A stretch of DNA of 64,000 nt. Origin: JAMBLL01 sp964460075 (GTDB taxonomy: Bacteria; Actinomycetota; Acidimicrobiia; Spongiisociales; UBA5794). How positions within the stretch are numbered: the first letter of the stretch is position 1; the number at the start of each line of letters is the position of its first letter. Below, one piece after another: positions 8,905 to 18,389 of this stretch. The position numbers and the translations under genes were made by a program. The stretch is taken from NCBI GenBank assembly GCA_964460075.1, contig CAYWPC010000013.1, positions 5,966-69,965 on the forward strand. Reading direction: 5' to 3'. The notes under the pieces are model-generated. The model saw nothing but the letters and a program-made list of their open reading frames with translations, did no database searches and was not told the origin of the DNA.

Positions 8905-11900
8905 TCAATCTCTACCACCGAACGTTGGCGCGGCGATTCTCGTCCCGCTAGCCCCAGCAAACGGAATCTCGGGCATCGACGCGTCGAGGCCCTTCCAGAG
9001 GGCGAACATCGTCGCTGCAGGAAGGAGCGAAGCGTCGTCTCCGTCCGGAGCAGAATCTTGTGAGGTCGCCTGCAGCAACCCAAGAGATCGGTCGAACAAC
9101 GCCACGATCGAAGGAGAGGAGTATTCCATGGAGCCGTTGATCAGGAGCTTGTGGGTCTCGCCCTCGAATCGCCCTTTCACCATCACGTCGTCACCATCAC
9201 GTTGCATGATGAAGGCGTTCGATGACTCGGCTTCGAACTCATCCTCATGTAGGTACAGGCGCGGCTTGTCCAGATACGGCTTCCCCGATGTAGGGCATGC
9301 GGTAACGCAGTTCCCACATTCATTGCAAAAGTCGGTGAGTACCGCGATCTGATACGGCTGGTCGACACTAAAAGTCTGGCTCCCTTGCTCCACGAGTGCA
9401 CCGTTGCGTATCGCGTACGACGGAAGGTCAGCGGTGAACGCCTCGGTCTTGTACGTCATGAGCGCCAGGTTGGGGCAGACGCCAACGCAGAGACTGCAGA
9501 TCGTGTCGCAGTCGAGACAGCGGCTTGCCTCCTTCTGCGCTTCTTGGGCCGAGTACACGAGCATCGTCTCGTTGAAGTTGTTGCGAACGCTCAACGGCGT
9601 GAACTTGGCAGGGACCCTGTATTCGCGCCTGGCTCTGCGCATCACAAGATCGGCAAGATCGTCGGTCGTCGGCATTTCAATAGCTTCGCCGATATAGCTA
9701 CCCGTGGTCGCCTCGATGATGGCAGCCGCTGCCGCCTTCCCGTCTGCTGCTGCCTTGACGATCGATGACGGTCCGTCAGCGGCGACGTCACCACCGGCGT
9801 AGAGGCCAGGGATCGTCGATTCGAACGTGATCGGGTCGACCTCGATGTATCCCCGCGAGGTGAGCGACGGTGGATCGTCGCCGAAGAAGTCAAGAAGCGA
9901 GTGTTGGCTGATCGCAAGAATCAGCGTGTCGAGCGGTATCTCGTATTCAGAATCAGGTACATCGTGGGGAACCTTTCTCCCTGAGGAATCCCTGTCACCG
10001 CGATACTCGGTCCGAGTCGCGATGAGACCCGTTAGCTTCCCGTCTTCGACGTGAAGGCCCGAAGGATTGGTGAGTTCCACGACCGTGACACCCTCCTGTT
10101 GGCACGCGTGAACCTCTTCGAGATCGGCTGGCATCTGATCGATTGTTCTCCGGTAGATGATCGATACATCGGTAGCTCCAACCCGCCACGCAGAGCGTGC
10201 ACAGTCCATGGCGGTGTCACCAGCGCCTATGACACCGACCTTGGGTCCGACCGACATCGGGTCGCCCTCGCGAACGCTGCGAAGGAACCGCAGTGCGTCA
10301 ATCACACCGTCAGCGTCTTCCCCTTCAATGCCGAGATACTTGGGGAGCTGTGCTCCCACGGCAATGAACACCGAGTCGAACCCATCGCGTCTGAGATCTT
10401 CCAGGGAGAAGTCCTCTCCCGCCTTTTGGCCGTACTGGATTGCAACACCGAGCTCTTCGAGGATTGCCATGTCTTTGTCGATTTCGCTCTGCGGGAGACG
10501 GTACGCCGGTATCGCACCGCCCACCATGCCGCCAGGGTATGGATGAGCTTCAAAGATCGTGACGGACATGCCAGCAATACCGAGCGCCTGGGCTGCGGCG
10601 ATGCCGGCGGGGCCTGCACCGACTATCGCCACCTTCGTGCCGGTCGGTGCGGAACGCTGCGGTGTCCTGGGCCACGTCTCGTGTGACATGATGAACCGTT
10701 TCATGTCACGTATCGCGAGTGGTTGGTCGAGGTGGGTGCGAATGCAGGTGGTCTCACATAGATGATCACAGACCCGTCCAAGGATCGACGGTACCGGGTT
10801 GTCGGCACGCGTTATGGTGATTGCATCGTCGAATCGACCCTCGCTGACGGCACGCATGTACGCGGGGACGTCCTGGGATATCGGGCATTCGTCAACGCAC
10901 GGTGCCTCGATGCAGTCGAACAAGCCAAGCTTTCGGCTTGTCTTGGATCTGTCGGTGCGAAATGACTCGTTGCGGTAGCGCCAGTCGTCTCGAACTATCT
11001 CGGCATAGCCGCGCAGGTTGACCTGCGCAAGGGATCGCATCGCGATTCTTGTGATCTCCGCTGCATACTTTTCGCCCCAACCCCTATCGATGGCCCAGTC
11101 GCGAATCACGGTCGCGATGGGAGCCTTCCATGCACGCCCCAGGTGCGAGGAGAGATGGGAAGCATCGTCGTGGCTGAGCGCCGATTCAGTAGCGTCTGCG
11201 GTTGCCAGCAGCAGGAACTCAACAAATTCGGAGAGATGACCTTCGCTGAGGGCTGTGCGCGCCGCGAAGTCGGCGACGCTTGATGCTTCCGCTGCGTCGA
11301 GTTCCAAGTCGAGTAGCTCAAGATACTGCGGCATTCGCAGATATCCGCCGGTCTTGAGCAGGTCGGAACATACGGTGATCGTCGTCATTCCGCCGCGGAT
11401 GAGATCAGAGACATTGAACGCGTCAGCGCCGCCAGCGAATGACAGCAGCATGTCACCGTGAAACTCCTCGGACAGGAGAAGCGCCAGGTTCGACGTCACG
11501 GCGTGCAGGGCCCTCCCTGAGAGGTACATCATGTCATCGTCCGGGAATGTCTGCCTGTGATTCTCTACTTCGAGCGTATTGGAGAGCTTCAGGCCGAAGG
11601 TGAGCCCTTTGAGGTTCGCGATGCGCTTGAGGTTGTGGAACATCGGAATGGCGTCGACATACTTCAAGTCGTGACCGAACGCTTCGTCTGGGATGACCAC
11701 GTCGGTGAAGCCGAGATCCTTGTTGATGATCTTTCGGACACGGTCGGCGCCGAGCAACGTGGGGTTGCACTTGACGGAGGTGTGCAGTCCGCGGTCTTGC
11801 AGGAGGTAGGTGGAGATCTGCTCGATCTCCTCAGGTGGGCAGCCATGCATCGTGGATAGCGTCATCGTGTTCGAGAGCTGGGAGGGGATATCGATCTGTC

Positions 11901-12480
11901 TGATCTCTGGATAGCGCTGCGCAACGATGTCGATGTACGCACCCATGTACGCGGACGCGTCGTCCATGACGTCGAGGTACCACTGCACGTTGGGTTGCAG
12001 GATTCCCTTGAGGTCATATCCAACGCTCATGTTGAAAATCAGCCCGGGTGTGTCGCTTGGAAATCCGAGCTTGTGATGCAACGCATGGATCAGCACCCAC
12101 GCTCGCAGGTACTCGTCAAACGATTCGTGAACCTTCAACTCCTGCGACCACTCGACGTTGTAGCCCTCGTCCTCTACATCGATGCATGGCTTGTTGACAT
12201 CGAGCTCGTCAAGTGTTTGGACGGTCTTGAGCTCTATGAAGCGGGCACCAACAAGCCACGAAACGATGATGTTTTGTGCCATCTGCGTGTGTGGACCTGC
12301 CGCAACACCGAATGGAGTCTCAAGAGTTCGCCCGTATATCTCGACACGAAAGCGGTCACGCTCACTCGGTGTGAAGAACGCCCTACGTGGAATACCGAAG
12401 ATCGAGTCCTTCTCCTCGAGTTCAGTGAAGAGCCAATCAGTGAGTTGCTCCATCGTGACAGGCTGGAATCGGTCTGACAT
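8905..12480 (-). CDS. ygfK: YgfK-type multidomain Fe-S/flavin oxidoreductase
   Basis: A 1191-aa cytoplasmic oxidoreductase. The N-terminal ~450 residues are a dihydroorotate-dehydrogenase-like TIM barrel. A glutamate-synthase-small-subunit-like module follows, with a Cys cluster (CIEAPCVDECPISQDVPAY... CDHLCETTC), an FAD fold (VAIVGAGPAGIAAAQALG) and an NADPH fold (VGVIGAGDTAMDCARSAWR). The C-terminus is ferredoxin-like (CLDCDTICSLCVGVCPN; CNECGNCVTACPTSGKPY). The ATG at 12480 has an AGAGGAG site. The protein was annotated as a selenate reductase subunit in E. coli, but its recurrent partners ssnA, ygeX, ygeW and xdhD point to a reductive step in urate breakdown; that role is inferred. Confidence 0.9.
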   Translation of the reverse strand: MSDRFQPVTMEQLTDWLFTELEEKDSIFGIPRRAFFTPSERDRFRVEIYGRTLETPFGVAAGPHTQMAQNIIVSWLVGARFIELKTVQTLDELDVNKPCIDVEDEGYNVEWSQELKVHESFDEYLRAWVLIHALHHKLGFPSDTPGLIFNMSVGYDLKGILQPNVQWYLDVMDDASAYMGAYIDIVAQRYPEIRQIDIPSQLSNTMTLSTMHGCPPEEIEQISTYLLQDRGLHTSVKCNPTLLGADRVRKIINKDLGFTDVVIPDEAFGHDLKYVDAIPMFHNLKRIANLKGLTFGLKLSNTLEVENHRQTFPDDDMMYLSGRALHAVTSNLALLLSEEFHGDMLLSFAGGADAFNVSDLIRGGMTTITVCSDLLKTGGYLRMPQYLELLDLELDAAEASSVADFAARTALSEGHLSEFVEFLLLATADATESALSHDDASHLSSHLGRAWKAPIATVIRDWAIDRGWGEKYAAEITRIAMRSLAQVNLRGYAEIVRDDWRYRNESFRTDRSKTSRKLGLFDCIEAPCVDECPISQDVPAYMRAVSEGRFDDAITITRADNPVPSILGRVCDHLCETTCIRTHLDQPLAIRDMKRFIMSHETWPRTPQRSAPTGTKVAIVGAGPAGIAAAQALGIAGMSVTIFEAHPYPGGMVGGAIPAYRLPQSEIDKDMAILEELGVAIQYGQKAGEDFSLEDLRRDGFDSVFIAVGAQLPKYLGIEGEDADGVIDALRFLRSVREGDPMSVGPKVGVIGAGDTAMDCARSAWRVGATDVSIIYRRTIDQMPADLEEVHACQQEGVTVVELTNPSGLHVEDGKLTGLIATRTEYRGDRDSSGRKVPHDVPDSEYEIPLDTLILAISQHSLLDFFGDDPPSLTSRGYIEVDPITFESTIPGLYAGGDVAADGPSSIVKAAADGKAAAAAIIEATTGSYIGEAIEMPTTDDLADLVMRRARREYRVPAKFTPLSVRNNFNETMLVYSAQEAQKEASRCLDCDTICSLCVGVCPNLALMTYKTEAFTADLPSYAIRNGALVEQGSQTFSVDQPYQIAVLTDFCNECGNCVTACPTSGKPYLDKPRLYLHEDEFEAESSNAFIMQRDGDDVMVKGRFEGETHKLLINGSMEYSSPSIVALFDRSLGLLQATSQDSAPDGDDASLLPAATMFALWKGLDASMPEIPFAGASGTRIAAPTFGGRD

Positions 12481-12497
12481 GCGCGGTCTCCTCTCAC

Positions 12498-13520
12498 CTA
12501 CAGGCGGGCGTGCAGGCGGGCGGCCTGCTCTCGCGCTTTGGCTCGTATCTCGTCGGCGTCGACCCTGGTCGGTCGACCCTCGACGTACACGACCTCGCCT
12601 CCGACCTTCACCTCGAGCGGGTGGATCCCAGCGGTGAACGCTACATGCCAGGGATCCATTGGGTCGTATGACCACGTGACCTCGTCGTTTCGGGCTTCTG
12701 GAACGAGATTCCATCCGTTCTCAAGCCACGACCATGCTGGATCGGGCCCAACAGTCACGTCGACGGAGCGCTGCATGACATATGCGAGGCGGAACGATTC
12801 GATCATGTTGGCCCCGATGCCGTCGGTTCCCAGCGCCACCATGTTGGAGAACCGGGCAGGGTCCGCGTATCCGACGCCGTTGTTCAGGTTCGAGCGCGGG
12901 TTGTGCAGAATCGTTCCCTTGAGATCGTGATCCGTTTGGAGATGCACACAATGGCTGAGGAGCCAACGATCGTTTGTCATCCCCTCCAGCCGCTTCGGCG
13001 CCTCGGCATCCCCAGGGCCCTCCGCGACATGGATGTGGACGCCGACTCCGAACTCTTCTGCGAGTGCAGCTGCCCCTTCAAGAGAAGCGTCACTGCAGGT
13101 GAAGGTGGCGTGCACACCGACAAGGCACTTGCCCCCTTCTTCGAGGAACCGGCGATTCTCTTCGAGGCCCCGCAATGCACCGTCGGCTCCGTGGCGGTCG
13201 GTGACTCCGTACCCTGTTATCACCCGAACTCCGACCTCATCGCATGCGCGCGCGATCACCGAAAGCGAACCTTCGATCGCGTTCGGCGTCTCGTTGTGGT
13301 CGATAATCGCGGTCGTACCGGCCTCAAGTGCTTCGAGGGCCCCCAGCTTTGCGGACCACTCGAGCATCTCCAGGTCGAGTGCGGTGTCGAGACGCCACCA
13401 CACCTGTTCCAAGATCTCTTGGAAATTCGTGGCAACCAACGGTGGTGCCGGCATCCCTCGCGCTAACTCCGAGTACAAGTGGTGGTGGGAACATACAAGT
13501 CCTGGCGTTGTGGCAACCAT
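12498..13520 (-). CDS. ssnA: SsnA-type aminohydrolase lacking its N-terminal strands
   Basis: Amidohydrolase of 340 aa. SsnA signatures are clear: PGLVCSHHHLYSELARG, VWWRLDTALD, IIDHNETP, LHNPRSNLNNGVGY and VALGTDGIGANM, including the HxH pair and the late Asp metal ligand. Canonical SsnA is about 440 aa. Here the protein starts almost at the first metal motif, so roughly 50 N-terminal residues of the beta-sandwich are absent. The late segment that normally completes that sandwich (the LEAGxxAD-type motif) is also missing. The XDH stop codon directly abuts the ATG (TGAATG), so no room exists for a longer N-terminus. A ring-opening hydrolase role in urate breakdown is inferred. Confidence 0.82.
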   Translation of the reverse strand: MVATTPGLVCSHHHLYSELARGMPAPPLVATNFQEILEQVWWRLDTALDLEMLEWSAKLGALEALEAGTTAIIDHNETPNAIEGSLSVIARACDEVGVRVITGYGVTDRHGADGALRGLEENRRFLEEGGKCLVGVHATFTCSDASLEGAAALAEEFGVGVHIHVAEGPGDAEAPKRLEGMTNDRWLLSHCVHLQTDHDLKGTILHNPRSNLNNGVGYADPARFSNMVALGTDGIGANMIESFRLAYVMQRSVDVTVGPDPAWSWLENGWNLVPEARNDEVTWSYDPMDPWHVAFTAGIHPLEVKVGGEVVYVEGRPTRVDADEIRAKAREQAARLHARL

Positions 13521-16094
13521 TCAGACACCTATCTCGATCGGCTGATACACGTCCATTGGCAGGCGGGTCCTCCATCGTCCATCCACAGCGTGGTACGCGC
13601 CGGCAACGGCGCCAGCGGTTGGAACCAGGCCGATCTCTCCAACGCCCTTGACACCGAAAGGTGACCTCGGTTGTGGTACCTCGACGAGGATCACCTCCAC
13701 GTCCGGCATGTCCTTCGGACGGATGATATTGAGTTGCCTCAGCGTGGACTTCGTCGGCATGGCGTCGTCGTCAGTCGGGAACTCCTCGCTGAGGGCGTAC
13801 CCGAGCCCCATGTGGACCGCGCCTTCGATCTGGCCCACTACCAGGAGTGGGTTGATGGCCCGCCCGACGTCGTGAGCTGCCACCACCTTCTCGATCTTCC
13901 CTGTGTCTGGGTCGGCAATCACAACTTGGCAGGCATATCCGAATGCCGAGTGGATGGTCGGATTCTCGAGACCCTCCTCGAGGCTGTTCGTCCAGTCCAC
14001 CGTGTAGCTGCCGTGATAGTCGACACCGACAGCACAGGCTTCTGCAAGTGCCTTCTTGCATGCATCCTCGACCGATCCCGCAGCCATGAGCGTGCCCCGT
14101 GATCCTGTTGTCTGACCAGCGGAGAGGTCTCTGCTCGTGTCGACGAGCACTCTGATCCTGTCGGGATCAATGTCGAGGACGTCCGCGGCAACGGTGACAG
14201 CTACCGTGTGGACACCCTGGCCCATCTCGGTCCAAGCGTGGCGCACGTCGACGGTTCCATCTTCGTTGAACCGTACGACCGCCTTGGCCACCTCCATAAA
14301 CCCGTTTCCAAGACCGGAGTTCTTGATCGCTGCACCGATCCCCACAGCCTTGCCATGCTCGATCGCGGCCTCGTAGTGAGGGCGAACCGCTTCAAGGCAC
14401 TTCAGGATCCCTGCCACGCCGGCATCCATCACCTGGCCTGGTCCCCATACGGAGCCTGGGCGAGCGACGTTCCTCTCTCTGATCTCCCAGCCTGATAGAT
14501 CGACCATCTCTGCGAGGCGGTCGATCGCCCCTTCGGTAGCGAACTGGGCCTGGTTGGCTCCAAATCCCCTGAAGGCTCCGCACACGGGATTGTTCGTCCT
14601 CACTGCAACTGCCACAACATCGACGTTCGCAACGCTGTATGGCCCACACGCGTGGCCTGCTGCGCGCTCGAGCACCTTCATGCCAACCGATGCGTACGGG
14701 CCGGAGTCACCAACCATCCTCGCCTTGACTGCGGTTACCGTTCCTTCCGAGTCACATCCCATCCAGATTTCGGTCCGAATCGGGTGACGCTTCGCGTGCA
14801 TGAGGAACGACTGTTGCCTCGTGAGTGTGCACTTGACGGGTCTCCCCGTTAGGTAGGCAGCGAGTGCAGTGTGCCCCTGATTTGAGAGGTCCTCTTTGCC
14901 TCCAAAGGCACCACCATTGGATACGAGCTCAACGGTGACCTTCGACGGTTCGACATCAAGGATCGCAGCGATCTGATCCCGATCGTCCCACACACCCTGC
15001 CCACCCGAATAGACGTGGAGCGACCCATCTTCGCGTGGCACCGCCACCGTCGACTCGGGTTCGAGAAAAGCATGCTCGACACGCTGGGTGACGAAGACTT
15101 CGTGAACGACGTGGGCGGCGTCACCGAGTGCGCGATCAACGTCGCCTCTGGCGTATTGCGAGGTCGACAACACGTTGCCTTCGAGACCCCACACCGCATC
15201 TTCATCCGACTCCAAAGCCGCATCAACGTCGGAGAACGGCTCGTGGACGTCGTAGGTCACTTCAATGAGATCAACAGCAGCACGGGCCGCTAGCACATCA
15301 GTTGCCACCACAATCGCCAACACGTCACCCCTGTAGGACGTTCTACCACCCTCGGGGATCATCACGGGCCAGTCTTTCTGGATGATCCCGACTCGAAGAT
15401 CGCCAGGTATGTCCGATGCTGTGAAAGCTGCCACGACCCCATCTGCCTTGAGTGCAACGGATGTGTCGATGTGCGCAATGTCGGCTCGGGCGTGGTCGGT
15501 GAAGCGAAGAGCCGCATGGAGCATGCCATCGACAACGATGTCGTCGACGAAACCGCGATCGCCGAGCGACAACTCCTTAGCCTCGTACTTGGCGCCATCT
15601 ACCCCGATTGTTGCGGCACGTCCACGCACAGGGATCTGCTCACCCGACGCGAGAAGCTCGACCGCTTCGATGATCTTCGTGTAGCCGGTGCACCGACACA
15701 GGTGCGCACCCAGACGTCCTTCGATCGTCTGACGGTCGAGGTCGGAGCCCTTCTGGTCGATCAGCGCCTTCGAGCGAACAATGATGCCTGGCGTGCAGAA
15801 GCCACATTGGAGCGCACCCGTTGCGGCGAACGCGTCGGCGAACCGGTCGCGCTCGGCAGGGTCGAAGCCCTCAAGCGTGGTAACCACGGTGCCCTGTGCC
15901 TTTTCGAGAGAAACGAGGCAACTCGCCATTGCTTTGCCGTTGATCAGCACCGTGCACGCACCGCACTGGCCAGAAGGCGAGCACCCGTCCTTTGGCGATG
16001 TCACACCAAGGCCGTCGCGCAGGGCGGAGAGCAGATGTGGATGATGGGCATCAACCTCAACGACGTCACCATTGAGCTCGAACGAAGTCGTCAT
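13521..16094 (-). CDS. xdhD: XdhD-like molybdenum hydroxylase with fused [2Fe-2S] domain
   Basis: An 857-aa purine hydroxylase. Residues 1-~165 carry two [2Fe-2S] clusters (DGCSPSGQCGACTV...C; QCGFCTPG...CRCTGY). The rest is the molybdopterin domain, with GGQGVWDDRDQ, GGAFGGKEDLSNQG, VCGAFRGFGANQAQFATE and the catalytic-Glu motif GVKGVGEIGLVP. This FeS-Mo fusion without FAD matches E. coli XdhD. No separate FAD subunit gene (ygfM type) is next to it. The ATG at 16094 overlaps the upstream stop by 4 nt. It is likely to hydroxylate hypoxanthine or xanthine; the substrate cannot be read from sequence. Confidence 0.9.
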   Translation of the reverse strand: MTTSFELNGDVVEVDAHHPHLLSALRDGLGVTSPKDGCSPSGQCGACTVLINGKAMASCLVSLEKAQGTVVTTLEGFDPAERDRFADAFAATGALQCGFCTPGIIVRSKALIDQKGSDLDRQTIEGRLGAHLCRCTGYTKIIEAVELLASGEQIPVRGRAATIGVDGAKYEAKELSLGDRGFVDDIVVDGMLHAALRFTDHARADIAHIDTSVALKADGVVAAFTASDIPGDLRVGIIQKDWPVMIPEGGRTSYRGDVLAIVVATDVLAARAAVDLIEVTYDVHEPFSDVDAALESDEDAVWGLEGNVLSTSQYARGDVDRALGDAAHVVHEVFVTQRVEHAFLEPESTVAVPREDGSLHVYSGGQGVWDDRDQIAAILDVEPSKVTVELVSNGGAFGGKEDLSNQGHTALAAYLTGRPVKCTLTRQQSFLMHAKRHPIRTEIWMGCDSEGTVTAVKARMVGDSGPYASVGMKVLERAAGHACGPYSVANVDVVAVAVRTNNPVCGAFRGFGANQAQFATEGAIDRLAEMVDLSGWEIRERNVARPGSVWGPGQVMDAGVAGILKCLEAVRPHYEAAIEHGKAVGIGAAIKNSGLGNGFMEVAKAVVRFNEDGTVDVRHAWTEMGQGVHTVAVTVAADVLDIDPDRIRVLVDTSRDLSAGQTTGSRGTLMAAGSVEDACKKALAEACAVGVDYHGSYTVDWTNSLEEGLENPTIHSAFGYACQVVIADPDTGKIEKVVAAHDVGRAINPLLVVGQIEGAVHMGLGYALSEEFPTDDDAMPTKSTLRQLNIIRPKDMPDVEVILVEVPQPRSPFGVKGVGEIGLVPTAGAVAGAYHAVDGRWRTRLPMDVYQPIEIGV

Positions 16095-17023
16095 CCGTGA
16101 CCCTTGTGCGGTTGGCTGATGATCCCGAAGTGCTGGGACTGGTGATATCTGTCGAAGTCGAAGAGTGTCTCCTTGTAGAACGAGCAGTAGTCGAGGTCGA
16201 TCGTCGCAATCGCGACCTCGTCGCCCGTTGTGATGCACTGCGCCTTTATCTGCCCTGACGGGGCGATGATTACGGACTGCGCAAGCGAGTCGACACCCTC
16301 CTCGATGCCGCCTTTGGCCACGCCTACGACATACGTGCCGTTCTGATATGCCCCAGACTGCATAACGAGATGATTGTGGAATCCGGCCAGGGCGTTCTGT
16401 TGGGGATCGGGATCGTAGTGAAGCGGCGTGTTGTAGCCGATCAAGATCAACTCCACGCCCTTGAGCCCCATCACCCGATACGTCTCAGACCATCTGCGGT
16501 CGTTGCAGATGGCCATGCCGACCGTTCCCCCGAATGCGCTCCAAACGTCGAAGCCGCCTAAGCCTGGCTCGAAGTAGTATGGCTCGAGGTGTTGGAACGG
16601 CCTGTTCGGCTCGTTGTGCGCATGGCCCGGTACGTGCACCTTGCGGTACCTGCCTACCACCGCGCCATCGCGCTCGACGAGAATCTGCGTGTTGTACCTG
16701 TGTTTTGTTCCGTCGTCGTCGATGAATATCTCGGCGTAGCCAAGGCAGAATCCGACACCGCGGCGCTTGGCATGATGGAACAACAGCTGGGTTTCTGGGC
16801 CTGGCATCTCGGTTTCGAACCACCGGTCGATCTCCGCCTCTTCTTCGATGAACCATCGAGGAAAGAACGTCGTGAGTGTCAACTCTGGAAAAACGACGAG
16901 TTCGCAACCGCGATCTGCCCCCTCGTCAAGGAGCGCTATCAGGCGTGCGACTACTTCGCGGCGAGATTCAGCGCGTGCGATCGGTCCCATCTGCGCTGCG
17001 CCAACGGTGATCGTTCTCGCCAA
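16091..17023 (-). CDS. N-carbamoyl-D-amino-acid hydrolase (nitrilase superfamily)
   Basis: Carbon-nitrogen hydrolase of 310 aa that should remove the carbamoyl group from N-carbamoyl (ureido) acids as CO2 and ammonia. The catalytic triad is visible as Glu in FPELTLTTFFPRW, Lys in YRKVHVPGH and Cys in AICNDRRW. The segments GPIARAESR, RVMGLKG, GYNTP and SGAYQNG follow the Agrobacterium D-carbamoylase closely. I choose the TTG at 17021-17023, which has an AGGAGA site 6 nt away and gives an N-terminus matching the family. An ATG at 17083 would add 20 unmatched residues. First gene of the ygfK operon, behind a double operator. Confidence 0.88.
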   Translation of the reverse strand: MARTITVGAAQMGPIARAESRREVVARLIALLDEGADRGCELVVFPELTLTTFFPRWFIEEEAEIDRWFETEMPGPETQLLFHHAKRRGVGFCLGYAEIFIDDDGTKHRYNTQILVERDGAVVGRYRKVHVPGHAHNEPNRPFQHLEPYYFEPGLGGFDVWSAFGGTVGMAICNDRRWSETYRVMGLKGVELILIGYNTPLHYDPDPQQNALAGFHNHLVMQSGAYQNGTYVVGVAKGGIEEGVDSLAQSVIIAPSGQIKAQCITTGDEVAIATIDLDYCSFYKETLFDFDRYHQSQHFGIISQPHKGHG

Positions 17024-17102
17024 GGCTGCTCTCCTGGAGTCTCTGTGGATGGTTCTCTCCGCGGTCTGCGGCATCCGTTCCATGTCGGATTGTCGTCCTC
17101 AA

Positions 17103-17141
17103 CTTAACATTTTGTCAAATTCACTTTGACAAAATGTTAAG
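17103..17141. promoter_or_regulatory. paired inverted purine-regulon operators
   Basis: A perfect inverted repeat with 17-nt arms (17103-17119 and 17125-17141) and a 5-nt centre TTCAC. Each arm is itself a copy of the TTTGACA-n3-TGTCAAA operator with one perfect half (TGTCAAA/TTTGACA, facing inward) and one degenerate half (CTTAACA/TGTTAAG, facing outward). The operator centres are 22 bp apart, about two helical turns. It precedes the leftward operon; TTGTCA and TGTTAA spaced 17 bp within it could be the promoter. Confidence 0.75.
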
Positions 17142-17385
17142 CGCTCCCTGTGATGCTCCGATCGATCGCTGACACCATCATGGAAACACCATAAACGGCG
17201 TCACCCGATCGCGTGTTCGCTGATCGGATACACACGTCGTGACCCCTCGCGACAGCGTCGAACTGCTGACGACCGCCAGACTGCCGACCATGCCTGGGGA
17301 GACGAGCGCGTCGAGGCGACCATCGAGACATGCGACACCGACGGCAAGACTCACTCAGTGGCCGCTTCGTGGCAGCAGAGCGAAA

Positions 17386-17438
17386 CAGTGCTGAACAACG
17401 CATCCTCGCGCACAAAGGTGCGGCGTTGCTCAGCACTG
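17386..17438 (-). terminator. nested stem-loop after carbamate kinase; rest of the 17142-17445 gap is empty
   Basis: The arms at 17386-17400 and 17424-17438 pair over 14 of 15 positions. Inside the loop a second hairpin forms (CGCAC 17409-17413, loop AAAG, GTGCG 17418-17422). It starts 7 nt beyond the carbamate kinase stop and probably ends that leftward transcript. There is no T-run. In the remainder of the 304-bp gap I see no convincing gene. Confidence 0.55.
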
Positions 17439-17445
17439 CATCGGT

Positions 17446-18387
17446 TCAGGGAACGATCAGCGTCCCGGTACTTCCCGCGACTGCTGCTTTGATGTTCTCC
17501 GGGTTCGTGATCAAGGCTTTCTTGCCACCACCTTCGAGGAATTGCACGACCGCCCGCATCTTGGGAGCCATCGACCCTTCGGCGAAGTGAGTGCCCTCAG
17601 CAAGGTACGCCTTGACCTCGGCGAGGGTGAGTTGATCCACCCATTCCTGCTCCGGTGTGCCGAAGCGCAGAGCGACCTTCTCAACAGCGGTCGAGATGAG
17701 CAGCATGTCAGCACCGATCTCATTCGCGAGCAGCGCAGATGCGAGATCCTTGTCGATCACAGCCGCCACCCCTCGGAGGTCACCCTTGTCGTCGGCTACC
17801 ACAGGAATGCCGCCACCGCCAACGGTGATGACGATCACCCCTGCATCGAGCAATTGGCGCACTACATCGATCTCGACGATGCGCATCGGCTGCGGCGAAG
17901 CGACAACTCGACGCCAACCGCGACCGGCATCCTCGCGGATACTCCATCCCTCTTGGTCACGGCGCCGAGTGGCTTCGGCTTCCTTGAGGAACGTACCGAT
18001 CGGCTTGGACGGATTCGCCATGGCCGGATCGCTCGCGCTCACCTCGACCTGGGTCACGATGGTCGCTACCGATCGCTCAATCCCCATCGCGCGGAGGTCG
18101 TTGATCAGGTTCTGCTGAAGTGCATACCCGATGGCTCCCTGAGTGTCGGCTCCGCATACGTCGAGCGGTACCTCGTGAAGTTCATCACGCGACAGTTCCG
18201 ACCGACGCAGGATGAACCCGACCTGAGGCCCGTTGCCATGCGAGATCGCAACACTCCACCCATCCTTGACCAACTCGGCGATGTGGTGGTCGGTCTCGCC
18301 GGCAGCGATGTACTGGTCCTCGACGCTCTGGTGGGCCTTATCTGTGATCAGCGAGTTTCCGCCAATCGCTACGACGACACGGGGCAT
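17446..18387 (-). CDS. arcC: carbamate kinase
   Basis: A 313-aa cytoplasmic kinase that uses carbamoyl phosphate plus ADP to make ATP, CO2 and ammonia. Family motifs are VVVAIGGNSLI at the N-terminus, ISHGNGPQVG (about residue 50), VITVGGGGIPV (about 200), AVIDKDLASALLA and the C-terminal GSMAPKMRAVVQFLEGGGKKALIT. The start has a GGAG site and sits 2 nt after the stop of the transcarbamylase-like gene, so both come from one transcript. With YgeW and the aspartate-transcarbamylase-like enzyme it supplies the energy-yielding end of the purine pathway. The equivalent E. coli gene is yqeA. Confidence 0.95.
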   Translation of the reverse strand: MPRVVVAIGGNSLITDKAHQSVEDQYIAAGETDHHIAELVKDGWSVAISHGNGPQVGFILRRSELSRDELHEVPLDVCGADTQGAIGYALQQNLINDLRAMGIERSVATIVTQVEVSASDPAMANPSKPIGTFLKEAEATRRRDQEGWSIREDAGRGWRRVVASPQPMRIVEIDVVRQLLDAGVIVITVGGGGIPVVADDKGDLRGVAAVIDKDLASALLANEIGADMLLISTAVEKVALRFGTPEQEWVDQLTLAEVKAYLAEGTHFAEGSMAPKMRAVVQFLEGGGKKALITNPENIKAAVAGSTGTLIVP

Positions 18388-18389
18388 GG

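Noticed and set aside
17137..17436. 99-codon open frame in the gap next to the double operator
   Set aside because: Arg/Ser-rich translation without family features; it overlaps both the operator arm and the nested stem-loop, so the region is better read as regulatory/terminator DNA.
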